Assembly (NCBI GenBank): GCA_009704285.1
Contig: WLEM01000031.1
Location: 1 to 6,294 of the forward strand
Length of the DNA stretch: 6,294 nt
Direction: 5' to 3'
From: Actinomycetota bacterium
GTDB taxonomy: Bacteria; Actinomycetota; Actinomycetes; Nanopelagicales; Nanopelagicaceae
Position 1 is the stretch's first letter. Each line of letters starts with the position of its first letter. Below are positions 1 through 6,294 of the stretch, piece after piece. Position numbers and translations under genes: made by a program. The notes under the pieces are model-generated. The model saw only the letters and a program-made list of their open reading frames with translations. It was not told the origin of the DNA and did not search any database.

Positions 1-1
1 C

Positions 2-631
2 ATTAAGGCTGATTCACCAGCTGGAAAGTATTTAGCTGAGCATGGAATTGAAAGAGCAGATTTTAACTCTTATGGCTCACGTCGAGGCAATCATGAGGTA
101 ATGATTAGAGGAACATTTGCAAATATTCGTTTAAAGAATCTACTTCTAAATGGCGTAGAGGGTGGCTTTACGAAAAACTTCTTAGCAAATGGTGAACAAA
201 CAACAATTTACGAAGCATCAACTGCATACATTGCCGCAGGCGTCCCGTTAGTAATTTTGGCTGGTAAGGAGTACGGCTCTGGTTCATCTAGAGACTGGGC
301 TGCAAAGGGAACAGCTTTATTAGGAGTTCGTGCTGTGATTGCAGAATCTTTTGAAAGAATTCATAGATCAAATCTAATTGGCATGGGTGTGTTGCCACTT
401 CAATTCCTTGATGGTCAAACCGCTGCATCACTTGGCCTTGATGGTAGTGAAGTATTTTCAATCTCTGGCGTAGAGAAATTAAATGAGGGAGTAACGCCGA
501 AAGAGGTTGAGGTAGTAGCAGGCGATAAGAAATTTAAGGCAAAACTAAGGATTGATACACCAGGTGAGGCAGATTACTACCGCCACGGTGGCATCATGCA
601 GTACGTGTTACGTTCATTACTAGTCAAATAA
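2..631 (+). CDS. acnA: Aconitate hydratase (aconitase), C-terminal part, 5' end outside window
   Basis: This is the last 209 residues of aconitase, the [4Fe-4S] enzyme that interconverts citrate and isocitrate through cis-aconitate in the TCA cycle, in the cytoplasm. The frame is open from base 2, so the ATG at 101 is internal ([20 protein letters not shown] precedes it) and the true start lies upstream. The fragment covers the C-terminal swivel domain. [10 protein letters not shown] is at fragment residues 24-33, RGTFANIR at 36-43, and [12 protein letters not shown] starts at 92; its Ser-Ser-Arg (95-97) corresponds to the substrate-binding serine and arginine of aconitases. The protein ends normally with [12 protein letters not shown] near the C-terminus. 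The cluster cysteines would lie in the missing part. The form is the long AcnA/IRP1-like type rather than AcnB, judged from domain order and motifs. dxs follows 30 bases downstream with no terminator visible between them, so read-through is likely. Identification is secure; the exact symbol (acn or acnA) is convention. Confidence 0.95.
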   Translation: MKADSPAGKYLAEHGIERADFNSYGSRRGNHEVMIRGTFANIRLKNLLLNGVEGGFTKNFLANGEQTTIYEASTAYIAAGVPLVILAGKEYGSGSSRDWAAKGTALLGVRAVIAESFERIHRSNLIGMGVLPLQFLDGQTAASLGLDGSEVFSISGVEKLNEGVTPKEVEVVAGDKKFKAKLRIDTPGEADYYRHGGIMQYVLRSLLVK

Positions 632-655
632 ATCGCATTCCCACTAACTTCCCTT

Positions 656-661
656 TAAACT
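656..661 (+). promoter_or_regulatory. Possible -10 box for leaderless dxs transcription
   Basis: TAAACT fits the actinobacterial -10 pattern TANNNT and lies six bases before the second possible dxs start, the ATG at 668. A transcript starting on the A of that ATG would be leaderless, a common arrangement in Actinobacteria. The gap between acnA and dxs has no purine-rich ribosome binding site, which agrees with leaderless translation. No convincing -35 box is visible (around 633-638 the sequence is TCGCAT), and a TANNNT match in AT-rich DNA can occur by chance. Confidence 0.35.
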
Positions 662-2602
662 ATGAGGATGCTTAACCAGATCAATTCTCCAGCTGATGTT
701 AAACGCTTAAATGATGGCGAAGTCGCGCAATTAGCTAGTGAGATTAGAAGTTTTTTAATTGAACAAGTCTCAAAATCTGGCGGTCACTTAGGACCAAATT
801 TGGGTGTTGTTGAATTAACAATTGCCATTCATCGCACCTTTGATTCACCAAAAGATGTTGTAGTTTTTGATACCGGCCATCAAAGTTATGTGCACAAGTT
901 ATTAACTGGAAGAATTGCTGGTTTTGATAAATTACGTCAACGCGGCGGCTTAGCTGGTTATCCAAATCGCAGTGAAAGTGAACATGATGTAGTTGAAAAC
1001 TCTCATGCCTCCACAGCCCTTTCTTGGAGTGATGGTATTGCCAAAGGATTTTCGCTAACTGGCCAAAAAGATCGGGTGGTAGTTTGCGTGGTCGGTGATG
1101 GTGCATTAACTGGCGGCATGAGCTGGGAGGCATTGAATAACATCTCCACCAGCAAAAATGAGAGATTAGTAATTATTGTTAATGACAATGAACGCTCCTA
1201 CTCACCAACAATCGGCGGCTTAGCTACCTATCTTTCAACACTTAGGGCAACAAGTGGATATGAGAAGTTCCTAGATTGGGGCAAGGGTGTATTGGAGCGA
1301 ACCCCAGTAGTTGGTCATCCAATTTATGAAACCTTGCATGGTGTTAAAAAAGGAATTAAAGACATTGTTGCTCCGCAAGGCATGTTTGAGGATTTAGGTT
1401 TGAAGTATTTAGGGCCAATAGATGGTCATGATGTGGCGGCAATGGAGAAAAGTTTAAAAATTGCTAAAGAGTTTGGACAGCCAGTTTTAGTACATGTCAT
1501 CACTGAAAAAGGTAGGGGACATGCACCTGCTGTTAATGATGAGGCAGAGAAGTTTCATGCAGTTGGAGTTGTCGATGCAGAGACAGGTCAACCTTTAAGC
1601 AAAGGTGGCAAGAGTTGGACAAGTGTATTTTCCGATGAGCTAGTCAAGATTGGTGCTGAGCGAAGTGATGTTGTTGCAATTACTGCAGCGATGATGGGGC
1701 CAACTGGGTTGGATAAATTTGAAAAGGCATATCCAGATCGCACCTTTGATGTTGGTATTGCCGAACAACATGCCACAACCGCTGCTGCTGGAATGGCATT
1801 TGCTGGATTACACCCAGTAGTTGCTGTTTATTCAACCTTTTTAAATCGTGCCTTTGATCAATTATTACTAGATGTTGCCTTGCATAAAGCTGGAGTTACA
1901 TTTGTATTGGATAGAGCTGGTGTCACCGGTGATGATGGGCCATCACATAATGGAATGTGGGATTTAGCATTAACTGGCATTGTTCCAACTTTGCATGTAG
2001 CAGCACCTCGTGATGGGCAGCGGCTGAAAGAGACATTACGGGAGGCATTAGATATCTCTGATGCGCCATCACTGATTAGATTTCCAAAGGGTGCGATAAA
2101 TCCAGATATACCAGCATTTGAACGTCGAGATGGAATTGATGTTTTATATCGTGGTGAGAGCGCAGATGTATTACTAGTTAGCATTGGCGCCTTTGCGTCG
2201 ATAGCTGTTGAGTCTGCTGCTCAGGCCTATCGTGAAGGTGTTGGTGTCACAGTTATTGATCCAAGATGGGTTAAACCGCTGCCTAAAGCTTTGATAACCA
2301 TGGCGCAGCGCTATAAAAATGTAGTGGTTCTAGAAGATGGAATTAAGCATGGTGGTATTGCAAGCACAATCTCTGAATTATTTAGAGAAGAGCAATTGAA
2401 TATCCCAGTTCACTCAATTGGTTTACCTCTGACATTCCTAGAGCACGCTAAACGAGCACAGATTCTGGAAGATCTTGGCATAACTGTTCAAAGCATTACG
2501 CGATCATTAGTTTCTTGGAACAGCAGCCAGTTTGCAGTTGATGCTAAGGAAGAGATGCCACTCCCTTTGGATGAAAGCGAACGCCGCAAACCGCTTCGCT
2601 AA
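662..2602 (+). CDS. dxs: 1-deoxy-D-xylulose-5-phosphate synthase
   Basis: DXS condenses pyruvate with glyceraldehyde-3-phosphate to DXP, using thiamine diphosphate and Mg2+. This is the first step of the MEP isoprenoid pathway and also feeds thiamine and pyridoxal synthesis. The 646-residue length is usual. The N-terminal TPP domain has GGHLGPNLGVVELT (40-53), TGHQSYVHK (71-79), ENSHAS (112-117) and the TPP/Mg motif GDG (145-147) leading to VNDN (173-176). The central pyrimidine-binding domain has GIAEQHA with catalytic Glu368, then DRAG (417-420) and a PSHNG loop with His429. The C-terminal transketolase domain has DPRWVKPLP (533-541) and LEDGIKHGG (557-565). All expected active-site residues are present. 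The start is ambiguous. ATG 662 gives MRMLNQI, the length remembered for Streptomyces DXS; ATG 668 gives MLNQI, as in mycobacterial DXS, and sits six bases after a possible -10. No Shine-Dalgarno precedes either. The last 19 codons or so lie antisense to the end of fadB. Confidence 0.97.
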   Translation: MRMLNQINSPADVKRLNDGEVAQLASEIRSFLIEQVSKSGGHLGPNLGVVELTIAIHRTFDSPKDVVVFDTGHQSYVHKLLTGRIAGFDKLRQRGGLAGYPNRSESEHDVVENSHASTALSWSDGIAKGFSLTGQKDRVVVCVVGDGALTGGMSWEALNNISTSKNERLVIIVNDNERSYSPTIGGLATYLSTLRATSGYEKFLDWGKGVLERTPVVGHPIYETLHGVKKGIKDIVAPQGMFEDLGLKYLGPIDGHDVAAMEKSLKIAKEFGQPVLVHVITEKGRGHAPAVNDEAEKFHAVGVVDAETGQPLSKGGKSWTSVFSDELVKIGAERSDVVAITAAMMGPTGLDKFEKAYPDRTFDVGIAEQHATTAAAGMAFAGLHPVVAVYSTFLNRAFDQLLLDVALHKAGVTFVLDRAGVTGDDGPSHNGMWDLALTGIVPTLHVAAPRDGQRLKETLREALDISDAPSLIRFPKGAINPDIPAFERRDGIDVLYRGESADVLLVSIGAFASIAVESAAQAYREGVGVTVIDPRWVKPLPKALITMAQRYKNVVVLEDGIKHGGIASTISELFREEQLNIPVHSIGLPLTFLEHAKRAQILEDLGITVQSITRSLVSWNSSQFAVDAKEEMPLPLDESERRKPLR

Positions 2603-4646
2603 TTCCTTCGCGATCTAGATAAGGCAAGATGCCACCTAAGTGCATCGGCCAACCAGAGCCAAGTAACATGCAAATATCAATTTCCTGTGGTGTTGCAACC
2701 ACACCTTCATCAAGCATCATCTTTGCCTCAGTTGCTAACGCCTCAAGCGCCCGCTTTCTTACCTGATCAGCAGTTGATGGTGAGTTGCCTTTTTCAAGGG
2801 CTGCTAATGCCGCTGGATTTACTGTGTTTACACCATTTGCATCTTTAACGTAGAAAGTTTTAACGCCATCTTTAACAAATCTTTGCATGGTTGGCGAAAC
2901 TTTATAACGTGGTCCAAGATTCTTATTTAATGTCTCTGAGACATGCAATGCCACCCCTGGTCCAACTAGACCAAGTAATTCAAGTGAAGACATTGGGAAG
3001 CCAAGTGGGGCCATAGCTGCATCAGCTACCTCATATGGGGTTCCTTCATCAATTGCATCGGTAACCTCACCCATAAATCTAGTTAGTAAGCGATTAACTA
3101 CAAATGCTGGTGCATCCTTAACGATCACCATTGTTTTCTTCAACTCTTTACCAACATTAATTGCGGTGGCAGTTGTTGCATCATCAGTTTTAGTAGTTCG
3201 TGCCACCTCAAGCAGAGGCATTACTGCAACTGGATTAAAGAAGTGAAACCCGACAACTCGCTCTGGATTTTTTAGTCCTTCACTCATTGCTTCAACTGAA
3301 AGTGAGGAGGTATTGGTTGCCAACACACACTCAGGAGTAATAATCGCCTCAAGCTCTTTAAATAGCTTTTGCTTTAAAGCCAACTCTTCAAAGATTGCTT
3401 CTATAACAAAATCACAGTTAGCAAACACTTTCTTATCTACTGAGCCGGAGATATTAGAAAGTAATCGGGTTGCAGCCTCACTGCCTAGGCGCTTCTTATC
3501 AACTAATTTTTGAATTTCAGATTTAATCCAAGTTAGGCCTTTATCAACCCGCTCTTGATCAATATCGGTAATAACTACTGGAACCTTTAAGTTTCTCAGC
3601 ATCAATAGTGCAAGTTGAGAGGCCATTAAACCAGCGCCAACTACTCCAACCTTGGTGACTTTACGTGCCAAAGCAGGCTTAGGTGCTCCTTCAACTTTCT
3701 TACGTTTTTTCTGAATCAAATTAAAGGAGTACAAAGATGCACGCAACGAATCACTCATTACTAAATCAGCCAACACCTTAGTTTCAGCTGCAAAGCCATC
3801 CCTGACTGAATTGTTTTGCGCCGCTTTTATAAGATCCAGCGCAGCTAGAGGAGATGGAATTTGAGCCCCACTATATTTCTTAGCAACCGCAGCTTTTCCA
3901 GTTGCAATAGCTTTTTCAAATCCGGCAGAATCTTTACTGAAGTCTTTACGCTCAATCTTGTTTTTTCCACTTAACACATTTGCAGCAAACTTAACTGAGT
4001 TCTCCAAGAAATCAGATGGTTCAAACACTGCATCAACTACACCAAGTGAGAGTGCATCCTTTGACTTCATCATCGTGTTGTTGTTTAGAGCATTAACAAT
4101 AATTACCTGAACTGCGTTCTCTGGCCCTACTAGTTTTGGTAATAGTGTTGCCCCGCCCCAGCCTGGGACTAATCCTAGGAAGCACTCAGGTAATCCAGTG
4201 AAGGCAGTTGATGCCAAGGTGCGGTAGTGACAATTAAGACCAACCTCAAGTCCGCCACCGAGTGCCAAACCATTTATAAATGCAAAGGTTGGCTTCTTGC
4301 TTTCATGAAGTTTAAGAAATACATCATGGCCCAAGTCGCCAATTGCAATTGCTTGTGATTTATCCTTTAAGAAACTCATAGCTGAAAGATCAGCACCAGC
4401 GGCAAAAATAAATGGTTTACCAGTTACAGCAATTGCCACGGCATCTGATTTTTGTGCTTCATCAATTGCATTAGATAGAGCTGCAAGAGATGCTGGTCCA
4501 AATGTATTTGGGCGATTGTGGTCTGCGCCATTATCTAAAGAAATTAAAGCTAAATTACCGATATGGCCAAATGGGGTAAGTGAAACCATTTGTACAACTG
4601 CATTTGTGACAACCTCATCAGGTGCTCCTGCTAAAACTTCAGCCAT
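2544..4646 (-). CDS. fadB: Bifunctional enoyl-CoA hydratase / 3-hydroxyacyl-CoA dehydrogenase (beta-oxidation alpha subunit)
   Basis: This 700-residue multifunctional protein hydrates trans-2-enoyl-CoA and then oxidises (S)-3-hydroxyacyl-CoA with NAD+, the second and third steps of beta-oxidation. It probably forms a trifunctional complex with the thiolase encoded just upstream. The N-terminal crotonase domain (about 1-215) has the oxyanion-hole stretch FAAGADLS (81-88) and both catalytic glutamates, Glu134 in LALGGGLE and Glu154 in GLPE. A linker with a basic stretch (KKRKK, 313-317) leads to the Rossmann domain at about 331. Its loop reads GAGLMASQ (337-344), where many FadB proteins have GxGxMGxG; I recall the Ala form as usual in actinobacterial homologues. 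TNTSSLS (444-450) and HFFNPV with catalytic His468, paired with Glu480, identify the dehydrogenase. HAD C-terminal domains follow, with DAPAFVVNRLL (511-521) and a second copy to the end (GWPMHLGG, 665-672). The ATG overlaps the fadA stop by one base and has a good ribosome binding site. The 3' end overlaps dxs. Confidence 0.95.
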   Translation of the reverse strand: MAEVLAGAPDEVVTNAVVQMVSLTPFGHIGNLALISLDNGADHNRPNTFGPASLAALSNAIDEAQKSDAVAIAVTGKPFIFAAGADLSAMSFLKDKSQAIAIGDLGHDVFLKLHESKKPTFAFINGLALGGGLEVGLNCHYRTLASTAFTGLPECFLGLVPGWGGATLLPKLVGPENAVQVIIVNALNNNTMMKSKDALSLGVVDAVFEPSDFLENSVKFAANVLSGKNKIERKDFSKDSAGFEKAIATGKAAVAKKYSGAQIPSPLAALDLIKAAQNNSVRDGFAAETKVLADLVMSDSLRASLYSFNLIQKKRKKVEGAPKPALARKVTKVGVVGAGLMASQLALLMLRNLKVPVVITDIDQERVDKGLTWIKSEIQKLVDKKRLGSEAATRLLSNISGSVDKKVFANCDFVIEAIFEELALKQKLFKELEAIITPECVLATNTSSLSVEAMSEGLKNPERVVGFHFFNPVAVMPLLEVARTTKTDDATTATAINVGKELKKTMVIVKDAPAFVVNRLLTRFMGEVTDAIDEGTPYEVADAAMAPLGFPMSSLELLGLVGPGVALHVSETLNKNLGPRYKVSPTMQRFVKDGVKTFYVKDANGVNTVNPAALAALEKGNSPSTADQVRKRALEALATEAKMMLDEGVVATPQEIDICMLLGSGWPMHLGGILPYLDREGISEAVCGVRFHPKGVASLP

Positions 4647-5851
4647 TATTTACTTCCTTTGAAATTTGGGTTCTCCCAGATAACGGTGCCGCCCATACCT
4701 AAACCAATACACATAGTTGTAATTCCATATCGCACATCGGGATTCTCTTTAAATCCGTTGGCTAGATTAAGAATTAAACGAACGCCAGATGAAGCCAGGG
4801 GATGGCCCACTGCAATTGCGCCACCATAGATATTTACTCGCTTATCATCATCGGCAATTCCAAAGTGATCTAAAAATGAGAGAACTTGAATTGCAAAAGC
4901 TTCATTAACTTCAAACAAACCAATATCTGTTATATCTAAACCTGCTTTTTTAAGCGCCTTGATGGTGCTAGGAACTGGTCCATAACCCATAATCTCAGGC
5001 TCTACACCTGCAAATGCATAGGAAACCATCTTCGCTTTGATCGTTAGATTTAACTCTTTGGCTTTTTCTTCGGAGGCTAAAATTGCAGCGGTTGCGCCGT
5101 CATTTAATCCAGCAGCATTTCCAGCTGTTACTCGACCTGCTGGTCTAAAGGGAGTTTTAAGTGCAGCTAATGCCTCTAATGTGGTTTGTGGCCGTGGTGG
5201 CTCGTCAACGGTTGCAATACCCCAACCTAGTTCAACATTTCTAGTTGCAACTGGAATCAAATCTGGTTGGATTTTATTTGCTGCATATGCTGCTGCAGTT
5301 TTTTGTTGCGAGGCTAATGCGTACTTATCAGCCCGCTCTTTAGTTAGTTGTGGAAATTTGTCATGCAATCTCTCAGCTGTCATTCCCATTTGCAAGGCAT
5401 CGGTTTCAACAATCTTTTCAGCTAGATAACGAGGGTTTGGATCCATACCATCACCCATTGGATGATTTCCCATATGTTCAACGCCACCAGCGATAGCTAA
5501 ATCATAAGCACCCATATTTATGCCACCTGCGATTGTGGTAACTGCAGTTAGCGCACCAGCACACCATCGATCAATCGAATAACCTGGTACAGATTTTGGA
5601 ATTCCGGCCAAGATTGAAACAGATCTACCAATATTCATTCCTTGGTCACCAGTTTGTGTAGCAGCTGCAATTGCAACATCATCAATTTGATCAAGTGGCA
5701 GGTTTGGATTTCGCTCTAACAAGCCACGAATACAACGAACCATAATGTCATCGGCTCTAGTTTGAGCATAAAGGGAGCCTGCTTTTCCAAATGGAGTTCG
5801 CACTGCATCTACTAAGACCACATTGGTTTTGGCTGTTGCGGTTTTGCTCAT
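4646..5851 (-). CDS. fadA: Acetyl-CoA acyltransferase (3-ketoacyl-CoA thiolase)
   Basis: This degradative thiolase cleaves 3-ketoacyl-CoA with CoA to release acetyl-CoA and a shortened acyl-CoA, the last step of beta-oxidation. From the ATG at 5851 it has 401 residues, a normal thiolase length. VDAVRTPFGK lies near the N-terminus. The acyl-accepting nucleophile is Cys97 in SIDRWCAGAL. NEAFA (316-320), GGAIAVGHPLASSG with catalytic His350, and MCIGLGMGG with the proton-donating Cys381 complete the active site, so the enzyme looks intact. A longer reading from GTG 5857 adds two residues, but ATG 5851 is preferred because an AGGGGTGG ribosome binding site lies just before it and the GTG is part of that site. 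The stop codon shares a base with the fadB start, so the two form a coupled operon. The 84-base leader holds a small palindrome that could be an operator. A role as a biosynthetic acetoacetyl-CoA thiolase is less likely given the fadB partner. Confidence 0.95.
   Translation of the reverse strand: MSKTATAKTNVVLVDAVRTPFGKAGSLYAQTRADDIMVRCIRGLLERNPNLPLDQIDDVAIAAATQTGDQGMNIGRSVSILAGIPKSVPGYSIDRWCAGALTAVTTIAGGINMGAYDLAIAGGVEHMGNHPMGDGMDPNPRYLAEKIVETDALQMGMTAERLHDKFPQLTKERADKYALASQQKTAAAYAANKIQPDLIPVATRNVELGWGIATVDEPPRPQTTLEALAALKTPFRPAGRVTAGNAAGLNDGATAAILASEEKAKELNLTIKAKMVSYAFAGVEPEIMGYGPVPSTIKALKKAGLDITDIGLFEVNEAFAIQVLSFLDHFGIADDDKRVNIYGGAIAVGHPLASSGVRLILNLANGFKENPDVRYGITTMCIGLGMGGTVIWENPNFKGSK
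4653..4660 (-). promoter_or_regulatory. Ribosome binding site of fadB
   Basis: On the minus strand AAAGGAAG lies inside the last codons of fadA. Its AAGGA core ends eight bases before the fadB ATG at 4646, a standard Shine-Dalgarno distance. Together with the TAATG stop/start overlap it points to translational coupling of fadB to fadA, which would keep the two complex subunits in balance. Confidence 0.75.
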
Positions 5852-5853
5852 AT

Positions 5854-5861
5854 CCACCCCT
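5854..5861 (-). promoter_or_regulatory. Ribosome binding site deciding the fadA start
   Basis: AGGGGTGG on the minus strand is the only purine-rich run upstream of the thiolase and sits two to nine bases before the ATG at 5851. The alternative GTG codon at 5857-5855 falls within it, so a ribosome bound here would start at the ATG. It is an imperfect match to AGGAGG. Confidence 0.6.
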
Positions 5862-5863
5862 AG

Positions 5864-5879
5864 CTATCGATCTATCGGT
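5864..5879. repeat. Two tandem 8-base near-identical repeats in the fadA leader
   Basis: CTATCGAT (5864-5871) is followed immediately by CTATCGGT (5872-5879), differing by one base. They lie between the possible operator palindrome and the fadA ribosome binding site, so would be in the leader if transcription starts near there. The repeat is too short to rule out chance, and no function is claimed. Confidence 0.3.
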
Positions 5880-5891
5880 ATGAGAGTAGGT

Positions 5892-5903
5892 TACTCGCCA
5901 GTA
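5892..5903. promoter_or_regulatory. Candidate operator palindrome upstream of fadA-fadB
   Basis: TACT-CGCC-AGTA is a perfect 4+4 inverted repeat with a four-base centre, in the 84-base gap between the RNase D gene and fadA. Read on the minus strand, a weak TANNNT -10 candidate (TACTCT, 5888-5883) follows three bases later, so a repressor bound here would sit between -10 and -35. Beta-oxidation operons in Actinobacteria are often controlled by TetR-type repressors that bind short palindromes and respond to acyl-CoA. The placement fits, but no regulator gene is in the window and I cannot match the site to a named consensus. Confidence 0.3.
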
Positions 5904-5935
5904 GAGAAATTGGATAGTGAGTAAGGGCAGCGGCT

Positions 5936-6262
5936 TTAGGCGATCTCCTCCGGTGAATTTTGACTCTCAGTTTCAACTGGTTCGGGAATTACCAAAGGCT
6001 CAGTTGCCCCAAGATGAGCCGCAACTAAGTGTGCAACTTGTTCTACCTGCCAGGGCCTGGCACCTAAGCGCACCAACTCGGTATTTACAAATTCTTCATA
6101 CTCACTTGAAATAAGTGGTGGCTCCTGCCAGCAAATACGTTTAATAATCTCTGGGGTAACTAAATTCTCAGTTGGAATTTGAAGTTGTGCTGATAACTCC
6201 AATAAAGCAGCCCGAACATGAGTTAATCGGGCATAACCAATTGGATTTTTATGCCCGAACAT
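5936..6262 (-). CDS. Ribonuclease D-like protein, C-terminal HRDC region (partial, frame broken at contig edge)
   Basis: This is the 3' part of an actinobacterial RNase D-family gene. RNase D proteins are DEDD 3'-5' exonucleases acting on tRNA precursors and other small RNAs; the exonuclease domain would lie beyond the window, so only the C-terminal HRDC-type helical region is seen. Family-like stretches are NPIGYARLTHVRAALLEL (residues 6-23 from the ATG at 6262), ENLVTPEIIKRICW (32-45) and LGARPWQVEQVAHLV (66-80), followed by an acidic, Pro-rich tail to the stop. The apparent start ATG at 6262 is not the real one. Residues M-F-G-H arise from the junction of a 43-base tandem duplication, with an in-frame stop (6268-6266) just upstream. 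In the outer repeat copy the protein continues in a different frame (codons from 6293) and hits TAA at 6251-6249. Removing one copy would restore a continuous frame to the window edge. It lies upstream of fadA in the same direction, 84 bases away, and may share transcripts. Confidence 0.8.
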   Translation of the reverse strand: MFGHKNPIGYARLTHVRAALLELSAQLQIPTENLVTPEIIKRICWQEPPLISSEYEEFVNTELVRLGARPWQVEQVAHLVAAHLGATEPLVIPEPVETESQNSPEEIA

Positions 6263-6294
6263 GAGTTAATCGGGCATAACCAATTGGATTTTTA
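6210..6294. repeat. 43-base perfect tandem duplication at the window end
   Basis: Bases 6210-6252 are repeated exactly at 6253-6294, with the second copy lacking only its last base because the window ends. The unit starts GCCCGAACATGAG and ends GGATTTTTAT. The period of 43 is not a multiple of three, so the duplication breaks the RNase D reading frame. Each copy contains the palindrome CCAATTGG (6237-6244 and 6280-6287) and the inverted pair GCCCGA/TCGGGC. An exact repeat ending precisely at the sequence edge suggests an assembly or amplification artefact, though a real recent duplication cannot be excluded. Confidence 0.9.
6251..6277. repeat. 8-base inverted repeat (potential hairpin) within the duplication
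   Basis: ATGCCCGA (6251-6258) and TCGGGCAT (6270-6277) are perfect reverse complements around an 11-base loop. In the inner copy only six bases pair (6210-6215 with 6227-6232), because the flanking AT comes from the duplication junction. TCGGGCAT at 6227-6234 can also pair with 6251-6258. There is no U-tract placed as in an intrinsic terminator, and the sequence is coding, so this is more likely relevant to how the duplication arose than to regulation. Confidence 0.5.

Noticed and set aside
744..1188. Minus-strand open frames of 129 and 61 codons (744-1133, 1003-1188)
   Set aside because: They lie antisense within dxs, which has a full set of DXS motifs here, and they resemble no family I recognise.
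943..1225. 13-base direct repeat CGGCGGCTTAGCT at 943-955 and 1213-1225
   Set aside because: Both copies encode Gly-Gly-Leu-Ala within dxs in similar codons. Coincidental codon use explains it and there is no flanking structure.
1588..2184. Minus-strand open frames of 62 and 108 codons (1588-1776, 1858-2184)
   Set aside because: Both are antisense to the catalytic core of dxs, and their composition is what reverse-strand reading of a coding gene gives.
2600..2660. Possible bidirectional terminator at the dxs/fadB convergence
   Set aside because: The GCTTCGC and TTCGCG runs do not form a stable inverted repeat followed by a T-tract, and the region is fadB coding sequence.
3313..3513. Plus-strand 66-codon open frame
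   Set aside because: It is antisense to the dehydrogenase domain of fadB and has no recognisable motifs or ribosome binding site.
5037..5429. Plus-strand 130-codon open frame rich in Ala and Ser
   Set aside because: It is a shadow of the thiolase gene, which is strongly supported on the other strand.
5917..6114. Plus-strand 65-codon open frame beginning in the fadA/RNase D gap
   Set aside because: Most of it is antisense to the RNase D C-terminus, and its sequence resembles no known protein.
6210..6294. Terminal repeat as a CRISPR array or mobile-element end
   Set aside because: There are only two abutting copies with no spacers, no transposase and no target duplication. The unit is an ordinary piece of RNase D coding sequence.

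Overview
The window looks like core chromosome of a low-GC actinobacterium. Base composition, judged by eye, is in the low to mid 40s percent GC. The proteins themselves look actinobacterial: the DXS has an ENSHASTALS stretch, the FadB has a GAGLMASQLAL nucleotide-binding loop, and the 3' fragment of an RNase D has an LGARPWQV tail. Low GC, compact spacing and this protein repertoire suggest a streamlined freshwater lineage such as the acI group (Nanopelagicales). That placement is inference from memory of the families, not from a search.

Layout, left to right. Positions 2-631 (+) hold the 3' end of aconitate hydratase (TCA cycle). After 30 bases comes dxs (662-2602, +), encoding 1-deoxy-D-xylulose-5-phosphate synthase, the entry step of the non-mevalonate isoprenoid pathway. 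The next three genes run on the minus strand and converge on dxs. In transcription order they are the 3' part of an RNase D-like HRDC protein (5936-6262), a thiolase (4646-5851, fadA) and a bifunctional enoyl-CoA hydratase/3-hydroxyacyl-CoA dehydrogenase (2544-4646, fadB). The fadA stop and fadB start share one base (TAATG). dxs and fadB overlap tail to tail by 59 bases.

FadA and FadB together supply the last three steps of the fatty acid beta-oxidation spiral: hydration, NAD-dependent oxidation and thiolysis. Their acetyl-CoA product feeds the TCA cycle, in which aconitase acts. DXS draws on pyruvate and glyceraldehyde-3-phosphate. Apart from the terminal RNase D, this is ordinary central metabolism.

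The only real irregularity is at the right edge. A 43-base tandem duplication within the RNase D coding sequence shifts its frame and runs to the last base of the window, which suggests a contig-end assembly artefact or a recent duplication. I found no RNA genes, insertion sequences, CRISPR arrays or phage genes, and no sign of an undescribed system. No stretch over 300 bases lacks a gene.
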